Shown one piece after another: positions 25,101 through 37,305 of a DNA stretch of 64,000 nt. The notes below the pieces were generated by a model. It worked only from the letters and a program-made list of their open reading frames with translations, was not told the DNA's origin and did no database searches. The stretch's first letter is position 1; each line of letters begins with the position of its first letter. The stretch is from Penelope pileata (Eukaryota; Chordata; Aves; Galliformes; Cracidae). Where the stretch lies: NCBI GenBank assembly GCA_013396635.1, contig WBMW01002348.1, positions 62,001 through 126,000 on the forward strand, read 5' to 3'. The position numbers and the translations under genes are program-made.

Positions 25101-26280
25101 TGCTGTCAGCATGTTCTACCCTGCTTGATCCATCAGGGTTATACTGGCAAGTGTCCCTAAAGGTCAAGCAACCTGTCCATAAATCTCTGGGAAGGAAAGA
25201 ATAAAACATCTGTGAGTACTGTAGTGCTCAAGCACTCACAGCAAGGAGCCGTGGTCCCCAAAAGCCTCTGTAGGCCCATGACAGAGGGTGCAGTTACTGA
25301 AGACATCCCTGAGCCAGGAGCTCAAGAACAGGAGCAGAGATGTAAGAGATGCCTTGAGAGGAAGTGAGGAAAAAGTTGAGAGAAATTGCTTAGTTTTGGC
25401 ATTATGCAGGAACCTTTTGCTTACCAGGAGCTGAGCCTTAGGACAAGGACCTTCCCAGGCCTGCACCATCACGGGCACTCACCCACCTCCGAGGCTGCTC
25501 TGTTCTCATTAAGGCAGGAGCTGATTTCTCAGAGGGCACTCTAGATGCTCTGCAACACAAAGAAGTAGTTTTGCTATTGAAGTGTTTTTGTGGTACAGTG
25601 GTTTGGTAGATAACCTCTCCAATCTCAACATGTTCATGTTGCGTCTGAGGCCTTGGCCAGCCATAACCTGCCTTCATAGGTGGTGAAGGAGATGCAGTTC
25701 TGCTGTGCTGGGAAGCTAAAGAGTCTTTGTACCTCAGTGCCTGCAGAGCTGATCTATTTTTTGTACTAGTCAAATTCAACATGACAGCTAGAGATGAACC
25801 TTATACATGTTTAAAAAAAAAAAAAAGTTATATGTTATCAGTTGATGTGCCATGCTGTGCATTGATGGTGCATTTTTTAATTTATTTTTTGCAAGCAAGC
25901 ACAATTTTACAATCTTTTTTTTTCAGATGTACATTTCTCTTTATATACAAATTTGTGTAATATAGTTTGTTATTCATTGAATGATCATGTGGCGTTACTT
26001 TTTAGATTATGTGACATGAAAGCATACATACTCAAGGTAGCATTCTCTCAGTAGGTTCAATTAACAGACTTTTGGTTTTCTAATTGCTTCTGATGGAATT
26101 GCATGTGGCTCTGGTTCTCTGTCTACCATGTGGCTACGGTGTCTACATAAATACAGGATAGCCTGGGGCCTTCAGGCCTACAGGCTATTTTGGGGACTGC
26201 AGAAGAAATGCTGACAACAACTTTTGCCATGTTCCTAACACCAGGTGAAAAGACATAGCTGTTTGGGGTTAGGCAGGGAT
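19108..26280. other. Unique non-coding DNA
   Basis: AT-rich DNA with no transposon recognised and no exon I can support. It contains an (AGG)n run of about six units near 19301-19319, short AT-rich stretches (22342-22364), and frames without domain signatures such as 20713-21090 and 21891-22244. Confidence 0.5.
22735..22752. repeat. Perfect 18-bp palindrome
   Basis: The sequence ctgcagtatatactgcag is its own reverse complement. A run of T stands just upstream and AATAAA immediately downstream (22753-22758). Confidence 0.9.
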
Positions 26281-26404
26281 CAACCACCTCTCTGGGAAGC
26301 CTCTTCCAGTGTCTGACCACGCTCGCTGTAAAGAAATCTTTTCTAATGTCCAGTCTGAACCTCCCTTGATGCAGCTTCGTGCTATTCTCTCGTGTTCTAT
26401 CAGA
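26281..26404 (-). mobile_element. CR1 LINE fragment, old
   Basis: The plus view reads aaccacctctctgggaagcc, then ttccagtgtctgaccacgct, then gtaaagaaatcttttctaat and a tattctctcgtgttctatca block. These are successive parts of the CR1 ORF2 C-terminus in reverse orientation. On the minus strand MVRHWKRLPREVVD is readable before similarity is lost. Both ends are missing, so the 3' tail was lost by deletion or divergence. Confidence 0.85.
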
Positions 26405-29400
26405 TAACAGTCAATAAAGCCAACCAATATAAAGCTCATATTTTATACTCTAAGAGTTTACTGAACATTTCATTGAGGTGTTAAAATTATTATTATTCAA
26501 AATACTTGAGTTATGAGTTGAAAAACAAAAACTCAGTTCTCCTTTGGCTATGATGATGAAGGATTTCTCATTTTGCTTAGGTTCTAACTTGTCTTTGACA
26601 AGTTTGTGCTTCCATAGAGATTTACCTGATATTGTTACATCCTGCAGAGCGCTTTGAGAACCAATTGATGTTCCTCGCAAGGAAAAATGCTAGATGTTTC
26701 AGTCTCCTCGAGGAACAGCTTCTGTCTCTCTTGACTGTAACAAAAGCTTGCCTTTTGGGAGTTGGTGCTAATTGTTTCGTATTACGAGAGCGGCTTTTTG
26801 TCCTGTGAGAACTTATGGAAGAATATATTTTGTGCACATTGCAAATCTACACATGTAATCTTTATTGTAAGACTGACTTGGACTTCATCTTCAGTAGTAT
26901 GACAGCACAGTGTTCGTACAAAATTGGGTTAGCAAGGGGCCTTAGAAAGGTATTGTTTAGCTTGCAGTTCAAGTTCCTGGCCTTTGTCCAGTCCTGTCGT
27001 TGCCCTTTATTCAGTGAAGATAGGTTGATGCTTCCAAAGACCTCTAAATATTCAGTCCTACATCTGTGTAATGTTCTGTGCCTGGTTCTTAGAAAAGTGA
27101 AGCAGCAATAATGCCTTCCACGTGGGAGCCTTGTAGACCAGCGCCAGGGTTGGAATCTGAGGCCTTTGTGAAGGGGCGCTTTGAACCTCAGTGTGAGATG
27201 GAGTCTGATGGCTCTAAGAGGAGCAAATTCTCTGAGGACGATTATAAGGAGAGTTCGGATTAATGCCTGTGAGGCTGATGTGTGTAGGTTAATCCCCATA
27301 GCCTAGTGGCAGGTCATAGAGTGTCAGTCTCTGTGCTCTCTGCATTGTGTCCAATTGCTTAGACTGAAGATGATGACTCCTGCTTGCTGCAGTTGGCCCC
27401 AGGACTGTTGGTCCCAGTTAGTTGCAGACTGCCCAGTGTACCTGTGCAACATGGGAGCAGCATGTCACAGGATGCCTGGCTGCAGGAGTGGGTTCTATAG
27501 GTTGATGTTGCATGAGCTACTGAGCAAGTCAGAAGCATGAGCAGATTTACATTTTTATGTCTTAGGACAAGCGTATCCACCGCAATTTCTTCTAACTTGA
27601 GCAGCGGTTGCCTACTGTGTTGATGCTTATTTGCTGAGATGGAGGAACTAGAGTACACAAATCTGTTGCTGTAAGAGTGTTGTAACTTCCAACCTCCTCT
27701 GCTGTCTCTTTGAGAATTTAAAAGGGCTGTTTGCTTCCAAATTTGACTACATAAATGTATGCATGTTATGATTGCATATATTGTGGCAATCTCAGGAACA
27801 TTAAGTGCCCTGGGGTATTGCTGCTGACTTGTAAACAACTCAGAAAGCAGTGAAGCCTAAGGTTGGATTCAAAAAGAAATGTAAATGCAATTGCCTAAAT
27901 AAAAGGCTATGGATAAAACAGCTTTGTTGATGTATAAATTACTTGCAGTTAGCACAGAAAATAATAGATGTTATGATAAAGTTAAATAAATTATACAGAA
28001 AAATGCTACAAGCTTATATGGCTTCAGTGTAGGTGAGGAGTTCCGTGTGTCACAAGGTATGTCATGCAGCTCCCAGGCCACCAGCTACACACGTTTTTGA
28101 AAACTCTGTTAATTCTGTGTTTGAGAGAAAGAAGATTATTGTAAATGGATGTGATCCTGCCAGTGTGAAAATCTCATGGTGACATTCAGGGGAATGGGAT
28201 CTGGGTGCTGTTTGCATGTAATGAAGAGATTTCAGAAACAGTGTGTTCTAATCAGGTAAAGATTTTTCTTAGTGATGCAACCTTAAAATAATTTGGACGG
28301 TTTGAATCCCATCCTTATAAATAAGGTTGCTTTGGATATAATGCTACAGCATTAATGAGACAAATATGAATTAAGTGGAAATTATCATCACTTTAAAACC
28401 ATTATGCAAATTTTTTCTGCACAGAATATGACAGAGCTGGAAATTTCAAGACCCATGCAAATTGTACTAAAATAGATTTGCATAAAGCCCTGGAAGAGCT
28501 TTTGTGGAAATGGAACTAGTGGGAGTTATTTAAATAACAGTATAGCAGCTATTAACAAAATAGCGAGATCCAAAATAGCAATTTACTTTACACATCACTT
28601 CTAAAACATGTCCAGAATCAAGAAATCTGTCAGCAAATAGCAACCCACCTTCTCAAAGCCCTAAAAGAAAAGATCAAGTAATTTTCATGCCTGACAAAAC
28701 ACACACCGTGTCTGCCGAGCATATTATTTCCACAGTGTGAAGCAGCTGTAAAATATTATACAGTCATGGCGAAGCCATATGATCTTGAGCTTGTAATCAC
28801 AAAACCTTACGCAGGAGAAAAATAATGATCTGTATGCACTGTGACTAAGATGTTATGTAGTTAGCATGATTGCTGCCATCTTCCTCCCCGTCATCGTCAT
28901 CACCATCATCACTGCCCTCCACATTGCCACCATACCTCATCCTCCTGTGAGTGCACATCTCCAGGCCCATCCGTGGTGTGTAGAGTGCGTTGAATCCTTT
29001 GCCAGCAGACTCACTAATCTTCTCTCCCAGGCAGTGAGAATGCCTTGTCCCACTTGAACCACAAGCAGATTCTGGATTCTCCCACTTGGAATTAATGGAT
29101 GTAACCTGGCAGCAACCAATCTATATGTCTTCTGTAAATGATCCTCCAAGGGTTTACCTGTAGCAGTGCTGTCATGCTCCCAGGAATAATCACAAGGTTT
29201 GTGTCCATTTTCGTAAGTCTTTATTCTGTGGTGTACCATTGAACACATTAGGTATGAGCGTTGCCTACGGAGCTTTATTAAGAACTCTTGGGTTGCCTAT
29301 TCCAGACATGACAAACCCAATTTTTCAACAGTTTAGGTATTCTTCATTTCCCCTTGTGGAAACTTCTGTTTTGTCATTGCTGTTTCTCACAGAATGATGT

Positions 29401-32400
29401 GTGGTAGCTGTTTACCTGCATGTGCTGGGATCACGTCGCTAAGGATGACTGTGGGAAGAGGGTGGGTTTGCTTTGCTGCCTGTGTTCTGACGGCTGACAG
29501 CTCTTGTGGCTTTAATTTGCACAGTAATATTTGATAGTGTGTGTAAAGAAACATAAAAGAATGCTATATGTGCTTCCTCTACAAGCTCAAATACATTTGC
29601 TGGGGAGGTATAGAGCAAAGTATGATGTTGAAATGCTATTGTGTTTTGGCACAAAGCTCCTGCACCTGCACTGTTTTCTTTCCTGAAGCCTGTCTGAATG
29701 TTGCGTTGTTGATAGATGCTTGCTTTGAATTGCTCTTTGGGCTGCGTAGGTGTGAATTAATTCCTAATCCTTTCATAATGCCACCTGTGTGAAGGTCTTC
29801 TTGTTGTTTTCTGCTGTTGAATGATCTCATGAGCTGCTTGCGTTATCAGAGAACTCTGCTGCATGATCAATTCCTCAAGTAATATTTTGCAGGGCTGTTC
29901 TGTCTCCTTGTTTACTGGCAGGCATCCACTTCAGTGGTTTTGTATTCTCTACCTGCTTTGTGTCCTTTGGTTTTGTTTCCCTCTTCAATTCATAACAACC
30001 AATTCAGATGTGGATTGCATGTGTGTTGCACTCAGCTGTAGTGCTTGCAGAGGAGTGGTACTTCGGGGTGATATCAGAGCAGAACATGCACTGAGTGGCT
30101 GTGAAACCCCTCCACCTTCCTTGGTTCAAGGAATTTCCGAGCTGAAGGTTGCCTTTGCGTATCTGTGTGCTTGATAGCCCCTACTGGATGTTTTCTCCTT
30201 GACTTGTGTAATTCATTTTTGCACTGAGTGGTACTCCCAGTCTGCACAATAACGTCTGTAATGCAATTATACGCAGTTCAAAGAAGTACAACTTCTATTT
30301 ATTTCAAACCTGTCACTTGCTTTCATTTGGCACTCCCTTTGTCTCCTGCTGTCAAAGTGGTGACAAATCCTTTCCTACTCCTGTACTCTACTGCCAGTGG
30401 TTGCAGAGGTCCCTGTCCCTCCCCACTGTTGACTCCTTGCACTCGGCAGCCACAGGCTCATCAGCACCACCGTTGGGTTTCTTTGTTTTGATCCGTGGTG
30501 TTCTAATTCTGCTGTCTTCTCTTTATGAGTGCATGGCCTGAGTTGCAGGTGATATTCAAGAGCATTAAACAAAAAAATTTCTAGCAGGCCTACACAGCAT
30601 CTCCTTCTGCTGTGAGTGTGCAGCAGGAGCCTCACACAGAACACAGGACTGGGCAGGAGGAGCTGAAGCAGTCCCCAGGCCTTCGACCTGGTACATCACG
30701 GTCGCCGTGGCTGTCCTGAGGTGCCAGCCATGTGCAAGTGCAGGCTTCTGCGGAGGCTGCAGAGGATAACAGGGAAATAAGTAACTGGTCTCAGGCTATC
30801 TGTGTATATGTCAACAGATCTTCGCAGTGCTGTGTTGAGAACAGAGGAAAAGGTGTGTTTTCCAGAATCAGATAAATCCTGGCTGTTGATGTTGGTTTAA
30901 ATCACATTTCTTTCTAGGAAGAAATTGAATTCGTAACGAGCTATTCTGGGCATTCAGTATTACCACATGAATAAGCACCACTCTTCAAACGAATGATTTC
31001 ATTTCTCCTGTTAACTGTGTGGTAAAATCTCTGGAATTGTCACGAGGGGCTCAGGGAATTTTTATATTCAGTAGATAGGAATGAGTTACGCTTTCATCCA
31101 AATCTTTGTTGCAGTAAGGGATTTTTACTTAGAAATTCACAAAGATCAAATTGTACAGATCCCCAGCCCGTGGGATGCTTTGTATGCTGTTTTATTTCCA
31201 CCATACATGGTTTAAATGCTTTTTAATTTTTTTTTTCCTTTCTGGAAAAGACTGCCAACCATGTTTGTTTTACATACTTTCAAGATTGGTTTAGAAAAGA
31301 ATGCCTTCTTTTTTCCACGCTGCTTTACAAGAAATCACTTTGAAATTCTAAAACGAATTGCATTAGGATCTGAGTAGATTTGTGGTAGTGAATGCTAGTG
31401 AATCCTAAAGCTCTTAAAACCCATAGCAGACTCCAGACTCCCCAATAAATTGTCTCACCCCAGATTTCATGACTTTCCATATACCTGACCGCCCGACAGA
31501 CTTTTTGCTCTTGAGGGAAGTGTTAGGAATCCCCTCGCAGTGGCCTGTTCCTGGAGGGGCTGCTGGGAAGCAGGGCCACCAGGCGGAGGTAGGACTGGAG
31601 CCATCCATTAGGCTCTTTCACGGTTGTATGGAGAGGACGAAAAGAGAAACCAAGCACAAGTTCAAAAGCTTGTCAGTATGTACCTACAGATACGTGATAT
31701 CACGCAGCTTGGAGATGCACACTCCTGCTGGATTAGCCAGAAGTCAGACTCCCTGTAGTCAGGAGCGGCAGGGGGCTGAGAGATAGAGGTGGGCCTCGTG
31801 CCGCTGCCCAGTGGGTTGGGGCTGAGGGCTGTGCAGGAGGGCTCTGCTGGTTGGAGTACTGGGGTGTGTGCCATCTGTTCTGGGGAAAGGGGCAGTGAGA
31901 CGTAAATGGAGCAAATGAGTTTTTAATGGGTTATTAGCAACAGTGCAGTTGAATTACACAAATAGGCATGTGAAATGTGTGTGTTTTGACAGGGCTATCT
32001 AAAAATGAGGTGCTGTTCAGCCACGTTCCAAACAAACACTGCATCTCCGGACCTAGTCGGTAGCTGCTTGAACTTCAGCCCAGGATGGGCTGTCTTCATT
32101 AATTGTCATTAATTGGGCCCTCATGTTCACTTGATGTTAGCCTTTCCTTTGAGCTTTTGTTCTGAAGGTGCCTGTCTGTTCTAACATTCACCTGAGACTC
32201 CTGCCAAATCTCATGGAAGCCACTGATAGAGACAGCAGTGATGACGACCTCGGGATTTCATGCCTCTGAAAGGCTGTGGATTTTCCCTTCATTTTTTGCA
32301 CATTTTTTTATTCCCTGGAACTTGTATAATTTAAGGATTGCTACAGGAAAATAAACTTTTGGTCCTTCTAGTTCAGATCTTTCTAGTCAAGTTAGATCTT

Positions 32401-34240
32401 TTCGCCTGCTGTCGAATGTGCATTTCCAAGTCCTGCTAGTGCGGTGCTGACTTTGAGATGCTTGCTTTCTCTCTGCTGCCTGCCTGCAGCAGGGTCATTC
32501 TGTGTCACACTACTCAATCCTGAAAGACTTCTGCTGCCTAGTGTTGAAAACTTAGTTGAAAGCTGCTATGGAATACATGGACTAAAGGGGAGAAAAAAAT
32601 ATCTTTGCACAGTATTTCTTCTATCTTTTATTTTTTTTTTTTCTACAAGGCAGCCTGAAATAAAGCAGGGATGTGATCCAGAAGCATTTCACATTCATAT
32701 TCCTTTCTGCCAGAGAGTAAACCTTGTTACAGCCAGCGCAGCTTTGAAATAAAACCAAAAACAGGCACAGCACAAGGCCAGTAATAAAGCAGGGTGCTGG
32801 AAGAGGGTTGGGCTTACAAATAACTAGTTTTCCTGGCTTCAAGACATGCACAGAACTCAGGCTTTCATTGCAAGGCATTGCATTCCAGTGAAGATGCATT
32901 TCAAAGGCTGTGGTGTTTTTCTGAATTATTTGACAACCATGACTGCTGTATCAATACACAGTTCAGGTGAGCTGAAGGAAGATACATTTGAGTCAGCAGC
33001 TTGTTTTTGTCAAGACAGTCCTGTAAAGTTGTGTCCTCACTTGAACCTGTGTTCAGAGTAGATAACTTTTTCTTTTTGCACATTAATTTGCTATAAGCAT
33101 TTGAACCCAGTCCTTTATTAATCTTGTCACCTGAAAAAGGCCAGGTGGCATTTTTACTGCTCAGATGACAGGTTATATCCCTTTCTTTTTGATTCCAGAA
33201 GAACAGACACAATATGTTTGTACCAATCTGGCATTCCCTACAGTGCACAAGTTATTTTGTTAAGTAGCTCTGCACTGAAAATCAGAGCTTTATTAATTAG
33301 ACTGCCCTTCAGACAGCCTTGGTGACCAAGAAAGTGTTCAGAATATAGCTAAGAATATATATCATAATAGTATTTTACTATTTCTGTAATTTACTGAAAC
33401 ACACCTGCTGTTTTCCCCTGAAGCAGAGCATTGGCATAGAAATACATAACACACAATGTATGTACACTTATTGATCTGTAGGTCTCACTTGCCTTGGTTT
33501 GAAATTATGGAGGTAATAAACACTGTAGCTTCTTCATACACAACATTTTTGCACAACACAAAAGCGAGATTGTAATCTATGGAAATCACATGGGAAGCTT
33601 GGGTCAGAGGTAGAACATTATTTCTCAAAAACTAGTGATTTTCTTCTGCAAAGTCATCCTTTAAACTTCCAAAATTTTCAAGTGGTAATGAATTTCAGGC
33701 ATTTTTTTTATTACCTGAGATTTATTATATTCAGCAAGGTAGCAAATTTTGTCACTGTAATGGAATACCAAGTTGACCAACAAGTCAGTGAAATATGCGT
33801 ATAGCCTTCATTTTAATCAGTTCCTTTCTCTTGGGGCTTTCAGCAACTTTGTGCAAGTATTTTAATTTCTTTGTATTCTCCTTGTCTGTGGAAACTAAAG
33901 CCAGGTAAATTTAATGATAGGTTAATTGTAGCAGCTTCTCTTCTCTGAAATTGATGAGGGACTGATCCTTCAAGCAGCTTGGTAGTGAGCCACACTGTGG
34001 CTACGTGTGAGCCACAGAAGGGTGAGATTCAAGTGCTGCAGCTGATTTAGCAAGAGCTGAAAGAGGAAATTACTACAAGGCCTAATTTACTACTACTGTT
34101 TTTTCTGTCTTCTGCTGGGACATACATGAATTGTGTACAATGGACAGTATTGACATTATTCTACATAAAATTAAACAAATTACACGATCTACCTATAGAA
34201 TGAAGATTAATAATACTTTACTGCCTTAAATTGTCTTTAG
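26405..34240. other. Non-coding DNA upstream of the exon, probably intron
   Basis: No transposon or further exon recognised. If the exon at 34241 is real, this is most simply intronic. It contains a short CATCATC-type run near 28888-28915, the octamer cluster annotated separately, and a GC-richer patch at about 31480-31870 with no recognisable content. Confidence 0.45.
28404..28483. promoter_or_regulatory. Cluster of three perfect octamer (POU) motifs
   Basis: ATGCAAAT occurs exactly at 28404-28411 and 28455-28462 on the plus strand, and as its reverse complement ATTTGCAT at 28476-28483. The octamer is the established binding site of POU/Oct transcription factors. The flanks are AT-rich, repeat-free and carry TAAT-like cores. 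A 14-bp palindrome lies 42 bp further on. The motifs are seen directly; a regulatory role is inference. Confidence 0.5.
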
Positions 34241-34434
34241 ATTAAAGAAAAAGTCTCAGTCAGTGGATATTAGTGGGCCAGGATGCAACCCAGTGGCAGC
34301 TGAAGCTCCAGCTCCTCAGCCCAGTAAATCTGTGCTTGCCACCAAGACAAGTTCTGAGGAGGAACAGAAAAACACTGCAAATACTCAAAGGCGCAATCCA
34401 CGGAGGAGTGAGCTGAAGAGATATTACACCATTG
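34241..34434 (+). CDS. Internal coding exon of an unidentified gene
   Basis: This is a 194-bp exon with canonical borders: acceptor ttgtctttag ending at 34240 and donor ATTG|gtgagt at 34435. One base completes an upstream codon, 64 codons follow, and one base starts the next codon, so skipping it would shift the frame. The peptide begins LKKKSQSVDISGPG, has an Ala/Pro/Ser-rich middle (AAEAPAPQPSKS), an acidic stretch (SSEEEQKN), and ends in a basic block RRNPRRSELKRYYTI. There is no fold, signal peptide or membrane segment. It looks like an intrinsically disordered scaffold segment with likely Ser/Thr phosphorylation sites. The other two frames contain early stops. The donor is a perfect consensus match, and unlike flanking DNA the exon contains CpGs (ggcgca, cacgga). 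I have a weak memory that the basic block resembles the C-terminal part of the sickle-tail protein (KIAA1217), but I would not name the gene on that. Neighbouring exons are not in view within tens of kilobases. Confidence 0.82.
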
Positions 34435-36063
34435 GTGAGTTTTCTTTCACAGAAAAATTCAGATATGCTCATTAGAATTGCAAGATTTTCCTGTTTACTT
34501 GTGTTTTATCTCTTTTAGTTAATTGTATTTGTGTGTTAAGATTTCAGATGCCCACCATGTGCAATGAGATGTCATGTCTTCATGCTGATGTGAAATTACC
34601 CTTAAGAACTAACCTGCTTTATTTATCTTGTACTGCTAACAATAATTCTTTCTTCAGCCTTCTTTTCTTGAAGAACAATTATTGAAGAAAGCATGGAAGC
34701 AATTTTGGGAGGAAGGGTATAGAAAGGATGTAATTGCCTTTGACAATTGGTTGCATTAGAATTTAGGCAGAAATGATTTAGAAGACTCCTGGTTGGAAAG
34801 GATTTCCAGTTTGGAGAAGGCCTGCTGAGCTTGAAGTTTTTGTAGGCCATGCAGCCAGGATTAATCAGGGGGTTCTGAATATCTTTTTCGAGATAATTTG
34901 TGTTTCTGCATGGAGAGTGGCCTTGTAGTGCTTGTGCCTGGTTCGTTAACATTTCTGAGAGGCAGATGTGCTAATGGGAGTTGTACAAACAAGAGGGATG
35001 GATGTTAATGATGTGCTTTGAAGATCAACAATTCAGCAGATTTAAGAAAAAGTTAGGTTTCTTAGCTGTTGAATTTTTGCAGAATAAAATGAGAATTTCT
35101 TCTGTTTCAAGGTATTTATTTTTGTGCCTTTAACTTGTCTAAAAGGTAAGACAAACAAAAGATGTTCAAGGCAATACATTTTTCTTTACATCTGAATGCT
35201 TGGAGTTGTTTTTAAAGAAGGAAAATGCATTTAAAATGTGCTGTGCAGCTGCCTTCCAAAAAAAAATAGAAGTTTCTATTATTTGCTCCCACTCAATCTT
35301 GTCTACCCCAAAATAAATAAAAAAAGAAGCAAAGAGAAAGCATTGATGGGTTAATGACATCATGGACATGAGATTCCAAAACTATACTTGAAAAATCTCA
35401 AATTGCACAATCCTTCTTTAAAGGAGACTCTATCCCATCGTGTATGAGAAAAGAACCCTAAAGTTTAATTATTTATACTTCAGTATAGAACGTGTTTTCT
35501 GAGAAAATATAGAGTTAAATCAGTGCACTTGACTGAATTTTTACTTCAAAATGTGCTAAGACATACTTCTCTATGACTTTTTATTCCTCATTCCTCCATG
35601 TAACCTGAAAGGAATATCAAAAATATGCTAAGATTGTTTCATGCCTAAAGCAGAGGATGGAATAAGGGAGTTTTCCACAAAAGTAATAGCGAGCATAAAG
35701 ATCCACCATACCATCAGAATAAGTTCTTAATCTAGCTCAGGATTAATAACATTATTGGAAAGTTGACCATAATTAAATGTTCTTTCATCAACCAAATCAG
35801 AGTATGTTAATGAAAGCACCGACTCAGATTTGCATTTACCTCCTTGTTAAATTTGACACCTGCATTTTCTGCTGTGAACTTTTACAAAATCCTTATAATG
35901 TGAACTCCATCAATATGAGAAACCTAGAGATGCTTCTGAGCACAGGGTCTGAACACTAATTGCTCAGGATCTGATCTTAGTGCCAGAATAATAGAATGTT
36001 GATAATACATTTGATTAATTTGTTCAAATATTGTGCAACACTTTATTTGATAGACTTATCGAA
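34435..36063. other. Non-coding DNA downstream of the exon, probably intron
   Basis: It begins with the donor gtgagt. The rest is AT-rich DNA with no recognisable repeat or exon. Confidence 0.55.
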
Positions 36064-36240
36064 ATGCTGGTTGGAAAAGGCCTCTGAAGGTTAGATAATC
36101 TGATCTCCTGTTGGAAGTAGAACTTCAGGCAGCACTAGATCAAGGCAACCAATGCTCTGCTCTGTCTTGCCAAGTCCTGTAAATCTGCAGGGCTGAATAT
36201 TCCATAGCCTCTCTGCATACCCTGTTGCAATGCTGGAACA
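36064..36240 (-). mobile_element. CR1 LINE remnant, very old
   Basis: The plus view shows ctggttggaaaaggcctctg, then ctagatcaaggcaaccaatg, tcttgccaagtcctgtaaat, ttccatagcctctctgcata and ccctgttgcaatgctggaac. These are in the order of a reversed CR1 3' region but heavily diverged. The tail repeat is gone. Confidence 0.7.
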
Positions 36241-36309
36241 TGGAGTGTGTCTGCAAACAGCATTCAACAGGCAGCTTGTCCATAAACAGGTGCTAACATT
36301 TGCGGGCAA

Positions 36310-36957
36310 TGGTTGTAGAGCCTTGGGAAGTATAAAATGTGCTTCTTAGGAAAGACAGACCCGCAAGGCAAGGTGGTTGAATTGCTCTTTATGTGAGAGC
36401 ACAAATAGAATGTATCGAGCGCTGCTTCGGAATGAATGATAAATGAGTGGAGAGCTTGCGGGTATGAATTAAGGGGCAGGATAATGTGGGTGACACTGTT
36501 GCGAGTGTTTACTACAGGCCACCTGATCAGGAGGAGGAAGGTGATGAGGCTTTCTACAGATAGCTGAAAGTAGTCTCACAATCATTGTTTAGCCTGGAGA
36601 AGACTGAGGGAGGATCTTATCAGTGCTTATAAATATCTCAGGGTTGTGAGTCAAGTGGATGGGGCCAGGCTCTTCTCAATGGTGCCCAGCAACAGGACGA
36701 GGGGCAATGGAACACAGGAAGTTTCATCTGAACATGAGGAAAAACTTCTTTAAGGGTGACAGAGCACTGGAGCAGGCTGCCCAGAGAGGTTGTGTGGTCT
36801 CCTTTTCTGGAGATATTCAAATATCAAATATATCAAATATCAAATTCTGGACACTTTCCTGTGCAATATGTTCTAAGGAACCTACTTTAGCAGAGGAGTT
36901 GGACTGGATGACCTCCAGAGGTCCCTTCCAACCCCTATTGTTCTGTGATTCTGTGAG
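36310..36957 (+). mobile_element. CR1 LINE, internally deleted (endonuclease joined to 3' end)
   Basis: The first part, to about 36587, matches the ORF2 endonuclease region: attgctctttatgtgagagc, then a frame reading VYYRPPDQEEEGDEAFYR followed by a TAG stop. YYRPPDQ is a recognisable CR1 endonuclease landmark. At about 36588 the text jumps to agcctggagaagactgaggg, the ORF2 C-terminal region, skipping the reverse-transcriptase domain. It then runs through the 3' end (ggaaaaacttctttaaggg; ggaactgg-type text; tgacctccagaggtcccttc) to a ttctgtgattctgtgag tail. The element is dead. The internal loss is unlike the usual 5' truncation. Confidence 0.88.
36817..36846 (+). repeat. Short ATATCAA-type tandem expansion within CR1
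   Basis: Four copies of a caaatat-like unit follow ggagatattc in the CR1 copy, where other CR1 copies in this window lack them. This is probably replication slippage after insertion. Confidence 0.7.
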
Positions 36958-37021
36958 AAGGAACAGATCATAGTAGAAAGGGCTAAGCTTACATATTGTT
37001 CTTAAATAGCATCTTCTACTG

Positions 37022-37095
37022 GGCAAGGTGATCCATCTGGACTGACCCAGTATGAGAGATGCATTGGTTTTATGTTCTTATGGTCTTATGTATGT
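37022..37095 (+). mobile_element. Possible ancient CR1/L3-like LINE 3' end
   Basis: The stretch reads gatccatctggactgaccca, then gtatgag, and ends in tatgttcttatggtcttatg. The order (a tccatctgg...gacccagta block followed by a TTCTTATG-type tail) resembles the 3' ends of old amniote CR1 lineages known from reptiles. It is short and diverged; the call rests on pattern memory. Confidence 0.4.
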
Positions 37096-37305
37096 GACTT
37101 GCGATCACAAAGAGTCAGTGGATGGAGCCATTGTTACTTCATACTATGTAATGTTTGAATTTTGCTGTCAGGCTGAAGAAACAAGAGTTTCTCTGTATCT
37201 TCACAAACATTTAATTGCATATGTTCCTGAATATTGTGGAAACAAAGAGTTTCAATTTGGACAGCAGAATACTGTCTTATTTTTTATTAATTACCTTAAT
37301 TACCT

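Noticed and set aside
28880..28920. Repeated catcgtcatcaccatcatca text considered as a short array
   Set aside because: Too short and irregular; an imperfect trinucleotide run, not a CRISPR or satellite.
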